Source of the DNA: Chamaecyparis obtusa
Taxonomy: Eukaryota > Streptophyta > Pinopsida > Cupressales > Cupressaceae
NCBI GenBank assembly: GCA_027943335.1
Contig: BSBK01002936.1
Coordinates: 567,501-631,500, forward strand
DNA length: 64,000 nucleotides
Direction: 5' to 3'
Each line of letters opens with the position of its first letter. Position 1 is the stretch's first letter. Position numbers and translations under genes: made by a program. Below, in pieces: positions 25,376-36,134 of this stretch. The notes beneath the pieces are model-generated. The model made no database searches and was not told where the DNA came from. It saw only the letters and a list, made by a program, of their open reading frames with translations.

Positions 25376-26680
25376 TGTGTGTGTGAATTTTTTACCTAGC
25401 TGCAAGACACAACACTTCAGTAAGACATTAGAGGTTAGCAATATCAAGATATATAGATGAATGATCAATTTAAACTAACCAGGCGATTTACTGCCTTCTA
25501 ATAGGTGTGAGTATGTATTCTCAGATTAGACTGAGATCAGTGACCTTGATGACACCTAAATGAAGGATTTGAATGCAAAATCTAGATATGAATCAAATGT
25601 AATTTAAGCTATGTTTTTGGATTTCTGTGCAATAAGATGAAAAATAATAGTAAATCTAAGCTAGAATGAAAAACTGATATGCAATGATTCTAAGAATGAT
25701 ATGCAAAATGAAGCTAGAATGAATAGAAAACTAGATTGATATCACAACGTGGTTGATTCGCAAGAAGCTTGATCCTTCATTTACCAATTCACCAGCGTGA
25801 TTGTGCAAATTCGAGAGGTATGAGCTTGACAATTTGGTAGAGTAAGTTTGCAAATTATGTGGATGAATTATGAAGAGTTGAGCCTTGATTTTATAGAAAT
25901 CCAGGGCTTTGGAGGTGCATGGGAAAATCCATAAATCACTCTTGATAAACTCAGGTTGATTTTTGAGTTAACAAGAATAAAAGAGATAATTAACTCACAA
26001 AAATCATGCAAATCATGCAAGAACAATGTTTTAACTCAAATTAGAAGTTTACATCAACTTTGAACTCAAAAAGGATGTTGATTTTCCAAAAGTTAACAAC
26101 TTGCATTGATTTTCTGATATAAAGTTTAACTGCTCTTTGAATGTGCACATGGATAATTATGAATTAATAAATAAATAAAGTGATTTATTATCAACTTAAC
26201 TAATTTTTGAAATAAAATAATTGATTTATGGGTTAACCAATTATTAAATCAAACTTTTAGTCAAAAAGAATATCATTAAATATGACAACTTGCTTTAATC
26301 AATTAAATAAGAATTGAATCAATTAATGATAGGAATTTTGATTTATTGTCAAATTTAAATAATAATAATTAGGAATAAATAAGATTAAATTCAAGTTAAT
26401 AATTAAGTGGCAGAATTAAATTAATTAATTAAATATTCATCATATTCAATTAATCAAACTTTAGGATAAATAAGATTTATCGCCAGATAATCATTAAATT
26501 AAAAATAATTAAGATAATTAGGAATATTGCTAGGAATATTCCCCAATGTAGAATTTAAGATAATCAATTAGGATTCGATGATGTTCAAATGTACCTTAGG
26601 TTAGGACTTCGATGTCAATTTCATTCGATTTGAAGATGTAGGAGGTTAATGAACCTATAGCCCATTTTTTGGGTATTACA
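25376..26680 (-). repeat. E2 3' LTR (1305 bp)
   Basis: On the minus strand it starts TGTAATACCC and ends CACACACACA. Related to the E1 LTRs over most of its length. Confidence 0.93.
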
Positions 26681-29058
26681 TTTTGCCCCTCTTTGAATTA
26701 TTGTGCAAAGCGCAGTTGCTCAAAGAATAGTTTATGTATGATGCTGAAACTGATATGGAAAGATAAACTAATTTTGAGATAGAAACCGATTGAAAGATTT
26801 GAAGATATTAGGTCCTGAATGACCAAAGATAGTGTTCACTATAGCAGCGATGAACCGATGATTATGAAAAAGCATCAAAACACCTGATTCTGAACCTTAT
26901 GATTATGAAGAAGTGAGTGACTGATTCCAGACCCGATTGTCAATAAGAATCACAATGGTATCACATCTGAACCCTTTAGTTACAAAGAGCCAAGGAAATA
27001 ACACTAATGAACTGATGGTTACAAAAAAGTTGATACAATTTACACGATAGAATAGGAGAATACCAGATTGATATGGATCTCGATGAATTTGATATTCCCC
27101 AAGTGATGATAGATTTGCCCCAAGTGATGAGGACTTTTGGATGAATTAGCAATTAAACTTGGTTGTTTTCTTGATTACTGATGAAAGATCTGATTACAGA
27201 TTTAGATTTACAAACTTGAATGATGTGCAATACCACGCCCCCTTCAGGATTGAAATTGAAATCTGACAAGGAAAGTCAGTGTTGAATGGTTTAGAAGAAT
27301 GTTAATTGATTTGAGAAGTGGTTATACACATCCGAGAACACATTCTACATCATTTGGATGTCTTAGAGACCAAGTTTGACTAGGTTAAACCATGAGTTGA
27401 CCATAGTTAACCAAGTTGAAATTTCTATAGTTTGATGTAAGATAATCAGTTAAGTTGAATTCTGAATTTCTATGATGATTGAAGGTTGAATATGCAATCA
27501 GTTAATAATATGAATGATCTCAGATTTTGATTTTGATCCCGAAAAAGGATTCTACTTGTTGTTTCATTGGAGGAACCTTCATGTATGATTCAGCTCTTGT
27601 TAGATTTGAAGAGGCGATTGAAAAATCATTTAAGCATTGAAGTTTATTCAACCATTGTGAGATCATGCAAACATGCAAAATGCAAAGAGACATGCAAAAT
27701 GAAATACAACCTAAGACCTAGGACCAAGTCACTGATCATGTGTCAGTCATTTTCATCATTGAATCCTTTAGGTAACCGGATAAATCAATAAAATGCCCAC
27801 TAGTTATGAAACCATAGACATATGAATATCGATTTGTATGCTCAGGAATCAATACAATGCCCATTGGTCAAACAACCATGGACATATGATTATCAATTTT
27901 ATTTTTGGAATGTCGGATTAGATATAAGCACCAAGGCACAAATGCTAGGATGACCTGAATATCATGTCCATTTTGATAAAGCAATTTGTATCAGCATCGG
28001 AACATAAATGTCATGATGACCTGAATACACCTTGCATTAAAACACATCAAGCAGTCAAGAGATCATTCTAAATCCAATGTGAATTACCCTTAGTGACCCT
28101 TTATCATTCACATCCTTAGGTAAGATCATGTTTCATAGTAGGAGAAAGAACGTACTCAAAAAGACAATAGTTAGATCAAACTTCCTTAAATTTTTTGGGT
28201 ATCAATGGTCGAGGTACTCATGGCCATCCAATTCAAGATAGAGGCTCTTACAGACAAACACCATTTCAATCCAAAATTTCCAAAGTTGTTAGATTTTCAA
28301 ATACAAGCAAAAGACAGAGAAAAATTATGCCCCCAGTCATCACTCTCTAAATCCTGTAAAGGACATCATCAAAGAACTTGAGGGAATATAATATGCAAAA
28401 ATCTCAATGTGAATCAGTAAGCATACAAGGAGATAAAAGCATGAAGCACATATCATTTTCAGTTTGTGTTATTGTTTGATTGCGTTGTTGTAGATGCAAA
28501 ATCCTTTCTAGAGACAAGACTAACTGACTGACTCAGATAAAGCTTCAAAGGACTCTGACTAGATATGACTTATCTAAGATATATTGGGGACCATAGGATA
28601 TGACATTGATTGCCCCCAAGTGTTAACATGTATAGGATACAGATGCTTTGAGTTGATTGGTGTACAGACCGACTTATTGAAAACAAGAATGCTGAAACAA
28701 ACCGGGAAATATGCACAAACTAAAGCAAGACTGAAAGCTGGGAAAGACCAAGATTGCACTGATAGATGGAGCATTTTGAACAAGTGGCACCCATTTGCCA
28801 AGTTTTCACCATCTTGGTAGAGATTCTATTTTTGCTACCAAGGCGCCTATTTCTAGGTTTTCACCAAGGCACTTTTTCTTTTTCTCATTTTTTTTTACTT
28901 TTCAATTTTTCCATTTTTTTGTACTTTTGGTATTTTCAATTTTTTTTGTGAATCATCAAGGCACCTATTGCTAGGTTTTCACCAAGATGTTCATTTTTTC
29001 AAGACTTTTTCAGATTTTTAAGATTTTTTTCAGGACATTTTACTATAGACTGAATGCC
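26681..29058 (-). other. E2 polypurine tract and 3' untranslated region
   Basis: The polypurine tract (AATTCAAAGAGGGGCAAAA on the minus strand) is at 26681-26699. The rest has no gene and matches 5919-8384 of E1, including the T-rich run (28870-28960) and the 'GGTTTTCACCAAGGC' motifs near 28800, 28856 and 28977. Confidence 0.8.
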
Positions 29059-30243
29059 TTAGACGTAGAATTTTTTTAGATGGAGAATGTTGATTGGTTC
29101 TCAGAGCTATTCTCCTTCAGTCATTGAGAGTTGATAGGCACTGGAGCCAAAAGTAGTAGTGATAAAAAAGGGACCCAGCTAGTTGGTTTCAAACTTCCCC
29201 TTACATTATCGATGTGATTGATTTTTAGGATTCTCCCTCAAGACTAGATCACCAACCTAAAATGCTCTGTGTCTGAATTTCTTGTTGTAGCCTCTAGACA
29301 TTCTCTTCTGATATACTCTGAGATGATCATATGCTACTTGTCTACGCTCATCTAGTACTTCAAGTTCTTGCAACCTAGACACTCTGTAGTCATCATCAGT
29401 TACTAGACCATGCATTCTGATTCTGAGTGATGGGATTTCAACCTCAATAGGCAGTACCACTTCAGATCCATAAACTAAAGCGAAAGGAGTAGCCCCAGTG
29501 GATGTTTTGATACTTGTTTTATAGGCCCAGAGAGCTAAATTGATCATGAGATGCCAATCTCTTCCTATTTTATTAACTGTACGGTGCAAGATTTTCAATA
29601 GATTCTTGTTGGAAGCCTCTGCTTGGCCATTCCCTTAAGGATAGTATATAGATGACCAATGTTGAGTAATCTTGAATTTGACACATAAATCATCTAGGTC
29701 CTTGTTTTTGAATTGTCCCCCATTATCTATGATTATAGAATGTGGGATCCCATATCTGCATATGATGTAGTTCAAGATGAACATAGATATATGTTTCCTA
29801 GTTGCTTGTGTTAAGGGAACTACTTCTACCCATTTAGTGAAATAATCTGTAGCTGTGATTATATGGGTATGTCCATTAGAAGAGTGTGGATAGATAGCAC
29901 CCATAAGATCAAAAGCCCATTGTTGAAAAGGTCATTGTGTAGTAAAGGTAATTAGATCTCTCCCTAGAGCATGAATCAAGTTGCCATGTACTTGACACTT
30001 TTGATAGTTTTTCGCAAATTTGATAGCTTCTTTTTCCATGTTAGGCCAATAGTACCCTGCCCTAATAATTTTTTGAGCTAGTGTTAAACCATTCAAGTGT
30101 GACACACATATACCTTCATGGACTTCCTCTAATGCACATTGAGACTCTTCCCATTCTAAACATATAAGTAGCGTACCATCTAGACCTTGTTTGTATAGAT
30201 CATTACCAATGATGACATATCGAGATGCAGTGCAGATAAGGTT
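29059..30243 (-). pseudogene. E2 integrase
   Basis: In frame with the upstream pol sections. The zinc-binding region retains HLNGLTLAQKI, AGYYWPNMEKEA and KCQVHG, but the first Cys of the CxxC pair reads Tyr (NYQKC). The catalytic core has D in AFDLMGAIYPHSS, D in IIDNGGQFKN and E in GQAEASNKN, so the D,D,E triad is visible. The C-terminal part (WAYKTSIKT, LVYGSEVVLPIEVEIPSLRI) ends at KFYV-stop (29059). Stops lie after FTTQ, after YYP (29635), after HRAF (29257) and at four positions in the last 60 codons. Inactive as it stands. Confidence 0.88.
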
Positions 30244-30909
30244 TCATTTCTCAAACCGGTTAAAAGAATCAAGAATGATTTGGTCTTGGAGATAGGAGAA
30301 AAGGTTTTTGTATGTGGATGAATCATAACCTACAATAGTGCAAATCATGTGAGTTTCAGGGGATTCATATGCAGGATAAGATAGTTCTTCCACCAGGAAC
30401 TCATAGCATAGCTCATGTTCAGGCTGTTGTAATAGAGTAGATAATGTCGCCATTGCATCGGCATCCTTGTTCTCCATTCTAGGAATTTTCTCAAATGTGA
30501 TAGATATGAAGTATTTCTTTAGATCATCTACCATTTTCTTGTAAGGAATGAGCTTTTCATATTTAGTTTGGTACACATCATTGACTTGATGGATAACAAG
30601 TTGTGAGTCTCCATGAATGTGTATCTTTGTCACCCTCCAATCAATTGCTATTTTCATGCCATTAAGAAGGGCTTCATATTCTACAATATTGTTTGTGCAA
30701 GGAAACTTTAATCTGAATGCTTTGGGTATTGAGTATCCTTGAGGATTTATGATCAATATGCCTACTCTAGATCCATTCTATGTGTAGGAGATATCAAAGA
30801 ACAATTTCCATTCTCTAGAAGAAAGATGCATGATAGAGGAATCTGGAAATTCCATTTGCAGTGGTGTATCATCAAATAATGGTGCTTTAGCTAATTGATC
30901 AGCAATTAC
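30244..30909 (-). pseudogene. E2 second RNase H (Tat-type)
   Basis: Same frame as RT. WKLFFDISYT gives the first Asp, NNIVEYEALLNGMKIA the Glu, IHIHGDSQLVIHQVN the second Asp and RMENKDADAMATL the last Asp, so the four acidic positions of an RNase H fold are present. The position, after the RT-linked RNase H and before integrase, is that of the additional RNase H of Tat/Ogre elements. Stops at KG-TAG (30910) and SYT-TAG are at likely Gln codons. Confidence 0.85.
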
Positions 30910-32322
30910 CTATCCTTTTATAGCTTTTCTCTCAACATATTCAATGTCAAATTCACTCAAGAGCATGACCCATTTAGCTAGTCTACCTGTGAGGGTACCT
31001 TTTCTTAGTAGGTACTTTAGTGGATCAATTTTAGCTACCAAATGAGTGGTATGAGCTAACATATAATGTCTCAATTTCTCTGATGCAAAGATCACAGCTA
31101 GACAAGCTTTCTCAATCATTGAATAGTTTTTCTCGTATGCAACCAATGTTCTACGAATATAGTATATAGCTCTTTCCTTTTTGTTCTCATCATGTTGCAC
31201 TAGTAATGCCCCCAGTGATGTATCTGTGGTGGAGACATATAAGATCAATGGCTTCCCATGAATAGGAGGCATCAAGATAGGAGGATTCAATAGATAATTC
31301 TTGATATGATCAAATTTATTTTCACATTCTTCATTCCATGCAAAGGTCACACCTTTATGTAATGTTTTTGTAAAAGGTTGTGATATGTCAACAAGCTGTG
31401 ATATGAATCTCCTGATAGATTGTACCCTCCCTTGTAATCTTCTGATTTGACTGATATTCTTGGGAGGTTGCATCTCCATGATAGCTTTTACTTTAGCTAG
31501 ATCAAATTCAATACCTTTCTTTGAAACTATGTATCCCAAGAGCTTTCCAGAAGTGACACCAAAAGCACATTTCTTAGGATTTAGTTGGAGACTAAACTTT
31601 TCCATTCTATCTAGGATCATGCTCAAGTCATTTAGATGTTCAGTTCTGATCATAGATTTTGCTAAAGTATCATCAACATAATCCTCCATAGTTCAATGCA
31701 TCATGTCATGGAAAATAGATGTCATCGCTCTCTGATATGTAGCACCAGCATTTTTAAGCCCAAATGGCATAACATTCCAATAGAAGGTACCCCATGCACA
31801 TGTGAAAGTAGTTTTCTCTTGATCCTCTGGAGCAATTTTTATTTGATTATATCCTAAAAATCCATCCATTAAGGAATATATCTCGAATCCCGTAGTCATA
31901 TCCACTATCATATCAATGTTAGGTAGTGGAAAATCATCCTTAGGGCATGCTCTATTCACATCTCTAAAGTTTGTGCACACTTTGATTGATCCATTTGGTT
32001 TAGAAATAGGTACAATATTAGAGATCCATTCAGCATAGTCTATAACACAAATGAATCTGGCTCTTAGTAGTTTATCTAATTCAACTTTTACCAAGAGTGC
32101 AACATGAGGATGCATCTTTCACAATTTTTGTTTGACAGGTTTTACTCCAGGAGAAATAGATAGATGGTGCATTATAAGATCAGGATCCAACCCTGGCATA
32201 TCTAAATATTTCCATGCAAAGTTGATCTTTTTATCTATTAGGAATGTAGTAAATTTTTTCTTCTCTTCTTCTGATAAGGATTGTGCTACATGTACCAATT
32301 GTGGCTCCTCTATTGTACCCAA
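30910..32322 (-). pseudogene. E2 reverse transcriptase with first RNase H
   Basis: One frame with stops after VKQKL (32119) and after HDMMH (31693). RT motifs in order: KPNGSIKVCTNFRDVNRACP, DDFPLPNIDMIVD, SLMDGFLGYNQIKI with the first catalytic Asp, MPFGLKNAGATYQRAM, then the active-site box YVDD at 31669-31680, and LLGYIVSKKGIE in the thumb region. It is followed by an RT-linked RNase H (DTSLGALLVQHDENKKERAIYY, NYSMIEKACLAVIFASEKLRHY). Motif order and the YVDD box place it in Ty3/gypsy. The frame is kept through the whole pol region (34422-29059); only nonsense changes break it. Confidence 0.92.
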
Positions 32323-33864
32323 ATTGATGGATTGAGTGGGCTCAATTAGAACTAGAGATCTATCCTATAAATGACTCTGAAGGACATCAAATATCTCATC
32401 CTTAGGAACCTCAAAGAAGTTTTCACCCTCAGATACATCTTTTCTTTTTACTTTTGTAGGTTCTGAGACTGCCACAAAGTGGTTTTCACCCTCAGAACTC
32501 TTTTTCTTTTTATTTTTATTCTTTTGACTAAGATACTTGATGTCCAACTTAGTCATGTTGATGCTCGGTTCACTGATGGAAGTCCTCATAGGCTCAACTA
32601 CATTGAGGTAGCAAGAAAGGGCATAGTCATTGGGAAAGGTGTAAACACCATAGCTCAGATTTGTGGAAGTTTGGTCAAGAAGGTCAGGACATTGGATAGT
32701 CAAAGTGGGAAAGGCTTGGGAAATTGCATTCATGGATATGGATCTGTCATCATTGGTCCTAACCCGACCCTCAAGTTCGAAGGTGATATTACAACTCAAA
32801 ATGTTCAATTCGTGAATAGGCTCAATGTCATTGTGGGATTCCACTTCAGCCATAGGTGGATCAGACATGTTAAGTTCATTATTTCACTCTAGACTTACAT
32901 TGGGTTGGGGTGCATATCGGTGAATAACATCAACATGTTTTTCTATGATAAGCTCATCTTCCTTTGGAATGGCTTCCCATTCATATTCATTTGACTCGTC
33001 TTTTGATTCAAGACCTCTAGGAAATCTTAGAATATGTGTAAAGTCAGGATGAATACCCCAAAAAGGGTTACCCTTTGTTTCGGATTTGAATTCATATTCA
33101 TGGGAATCAGTTTCAGAATAACTACCACCTTCCTCTTGATCTGTTTGATTCCCTTTGAGATTAGCTAGTTCTTGTGGTGCAACCATCTCTTGTTCTATAG
33201 TAGGTTCTTGTGTTTCTACTACATTGATTCTTTTGATTGGATCATCTTCTACATCAAGAAGTTCTTTGATTTCTATAGGCAAACTTTCATAGGGGATAAG
33301 CTTTGAACTATCTGAATCGCTATCTGATGGTTTTGTTTCTTCCTTCTTAAGAAGGGGTTCTCCTAGTGCAATTTGTTCTATGACATGAGAATAATTACCT
33401 TTAAGGTGGAAGGGTTTCTTCTTAAAGCCTAAGCCAACAGTATCCTTATTTGCTCTACTAGTATGTGAAATAGGTATCACAAGACCCTTTCCTCTGACTC
33501 CTAGAGGTCCTTGACTTGGATATCCCATCTTAGCTATCAATTTATCTCCTGGACCATATGACTTAGAAGGGATTTTAGGTACTGTAGAGTCACTAGTTTG
33601 AACAATTTGAGATTCAGATTCATCTTTGTATAGCCATACAAGCATAGCTTCATCCTCTTCAAACTCTTGCTTGGATACTTGTTCTGCCACAAAATTTCTT
33701 TTATATGCTTCAAAAGGTTCTTTAGATTCTATTTTGGACTGCTTCAAAGACTGTCCATAAGACTTAGGAAAGATAGGGAGAGATTTCAAAGATAAGACTG
33801 GCTCTATAGTGTATTCTCCCATCCCTTTTTCTTGGATATTGACCTCTCTAGCAATGTCTTCCAT
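32323..33864 (-). pseudogene. E2 protease-RT linker with G-patch-like motif
   Basis: Coding frame with stops at 32884 and 32365 between protease and RT. It is acidic and Ser/Glu-rich. In the first half GPLGVRGKGLVIPI and DTVGLGFKKKPF resemble a glycine-rich G-patch motif, which occurs in some plant Ty3 polyproteins and near the protease of some retroviruses. The second half has SEGENHFVAVSEPTK and SEGENFFEVPKDE as a short internal duplication. Function is unknown; G-patch motifs bind RNA or helicases in known proteins, so a nucleic-acid role is possible. Confidence 0.6.
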
Positions 33865-34422
33865 TTTGGATGTTGAAGCAACATTTAGCTACTTAGCGTA
33901 AGATTCTCTATTATTGGGAACAATCTTATCAGCACTTTCCTTCAATGTATTGCAAGTGGTAGATATGTCTACTGGGATAGTAACCTCTACTCCTTCATAG
34001 GGGAATTTTAAGCATTAATGATAGGTAGAAGGAATAGCTTGCATTTCATGTATCCATGGTCTCCCTAGAAGCATGTTGTAAGCCAAAGGTAGATCAAGCA
34101 CTTGACATGTAGTATCTCTGATTACTGGACCTACTTTGATAGGTAAACCAATGGTGCCTTTAGAAGATCTTTCTTGTTCATCATAGGCTTTTATAGTTAT
34201 CTTCTTTCTAGGATCAATAGCCAATTCTGAAAATCCCAATTGTGTGATCAAGCTGTAAGAACAAATGTTTAGGCTAGCACCCCCATCTATCAACACACAT
34301 TTGACCCTACAGTTCTGGATCAAGAAATCTATATGCAAGGGCTGGTTATGTAGGTGACTCAAGGAGTTTTCATATTCCTCTAAAGAGGAGATATATTGCG
34401 GAGATGTAAGATGTCCAACCAT
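33865..34422 (-). pseudogene. E2 aspartic protease
   Basis: The frame contains CRVKCVLIDGGASLNICSYS, with the active-site triplet written Asp-Gly-Gly, and the second signature LLGRPWIHEMQAIPSTYH, both typical of plant Ty3/gypsy proteases. A TAA replaces a likely Gln codon right after PSTYH (34015), and another stop follows ESYAK (about 33895). The frame continues into the linker. It would have cut the gag-pol polyprotein. Confidence 0.88.
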
Positions 34423-34844
34423 AGTCTAGAACCTATCTAAATCAAGGTCATCAGGAACATTGGATTTGAGCAAAGCTTTGTCTAGAATGGCTCTGTGAGC
34501 TAGAGATATTCAAAGCAACTCAAACATGGATATTTTTGCATTAGTGTACTAGAGTTGTTGAAAAATGCTATAAGATGTAGGCCTTGTATCCTTTGGATTG
34601 GAAGATTTGGAAGCAGCCTTCTATTTGGAAGCAAATGAAAGATTGAAAGGTATCTTAGGGACATTGGATGAATCTGGGATTTATCCTTTTAGATGTGCCT
34701 GAGCTTGTGATTGAGTAACTGCATTAGCCAAGGAATGATCTCTATCTCTTCACATAATTGTGATGACATTGCAACTCTCAGAGAGACATGGTTCAACCAT
34801 ATTGATGAAAGCATTATTTCTAGGGTAAGCATAATTGACCGGAA
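34423..34844 (-). pseudogene. E2 gag-protease junction, frameshifted
   Basis: After the zinc knuckle the reading shifts to the pol frame. In that frame peptides such as VEPCLSESCNVITIM and AHRAILDKALLKSNVPDD can be followed, with about six stops (four of them TAG or TGA), up to TMVGHL of the protease. So at least one frameshift lies near 34830. Confidence 0.6.
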
Positions 34845-36134
34845 GCAGTTATTAGTTTTGTGACCTTTACCCCGATGGAAATCACAAAATTCATTTTCTC
34901 TCCACCATTTTGGTTTAGGGTCAGGATCAAATTGTTAGATCTTAGGCAAAGAGATGATGTTATCAGCCAACAGAGTTCTCATAGCTGATTCCAAAGATTC
35001 TCCAAGAGGAGTGAACTTTTGTTTATTATCAGCGAACCAAGATTTGTATTTTGGCTTCTTTTGAGATGGTTCAGACACCTTTTGTTCTGAAGCTTTGATG
35101 GCTTGGGTGCCAAGAGTTAGATTGTAGGCTGGTGCCTTTGATGGGGCACATATAGTGTCAACAATGCCATCTATGATGATGCCTTTGTTCTTGTTCTAGT
35201 TTTTGTTCTTATCTTTTGAGCTAGATCCAGATTCGTACTTGTCCTTTTGAAGTGTGATGTCTCCTTTTTTTACAAGTACTTTTTCAATGTTGATCGTATT
35301 ATCTACCATCTTATCAAAAGATGTATGATCTTGTATTTGTAAAGGGTAGTTGATCTCTAGAACAAGGTTATTGATGAAGATCTCTAGTTTTTCAGTCTCT
35401 GGAATAGGCCTAGCATATAGAGAGAATTTCTTTCACCATCTTTTGAGGAATGTTAGGAATGGTTCTCCTGGATATTGCTTTAGATTGCAGATGCTGATCA
35501 TGGTGACCAGATGTTGAATATTGTAGGAGTATTTCTGATAGAACAATTTAATCAACTCCTCAAAAGTTTTGATAGTAGGAGGCAATCTAGAAAACCAATG
35601 AATGGATGGTCCTCCCAGAGATCTAGGAAAGAGATGCATTAGATAGGTTGGTTCGTGCATGAACTCCATGGATTGTGTACCAAATTCTCTGACATGATCT
35701 TGAGGATCAGAGTGTCCATCATATTTATCATACTTTGGCATTTCCACTCTTTTTGGGAATGGTGGCATGTACAAGTTTTTGTCAAATGGAAAAGGACATA
35801 GAGCCTCCATGGAGAACTCCTTGGGTTCCTTTTCTTTTTCAAGCTTATTAAGTTTAACTTGCACAGCATGCATCTATTTCATCATAATCATTATAGGAGT
35901 TTCTTCCTCATGTGTAATGATATCTTCAACATTAAATTTAGGAGGAAGTTTAGATCCTTGATGAGAAAACTCTAGAAAGTATGTTTCTCTATCTTCTTTC
36001 AAGAAATGCCTCATCATTTTCTTGAATTCATTGTCATTTTGATATCGCGCAATTTCGTCAGGTGTGGTTTCCTGATCTGCACCATGTTGAGATTGAGCTC
36101 TTTGAGATCCATGGTTTTTCCCTATCTGAGACAT
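34845..36134 (-). pseudogene. E2 gag with retrotransposon gag domain and zinc knuckle
   Basis: The start is ATG at 36134 (MSQIGKNHGSQRAQSQ). One frame runs to the zinc knuckle with stops at 35874 (TAG; E1 has CAG), 35433 (TGA), about 35200 and about 34935. The capsid-like core is clear: HSDPQDHVREFG, YLMHLFPRSLGGPSIHWFSR and ELIKLFYQKYSYNIQH are the usual Ty3 gag signature. The knuckle at 34845-34886 is CDFHRGKGHKTNNC (C-x2-H-x4-H-x4-C). The product would have packaged element RNA in cytoplasmic particles. The first 50 or so residues after THEEE are shared with the E1 accessory frame. Confidence 0.88.
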
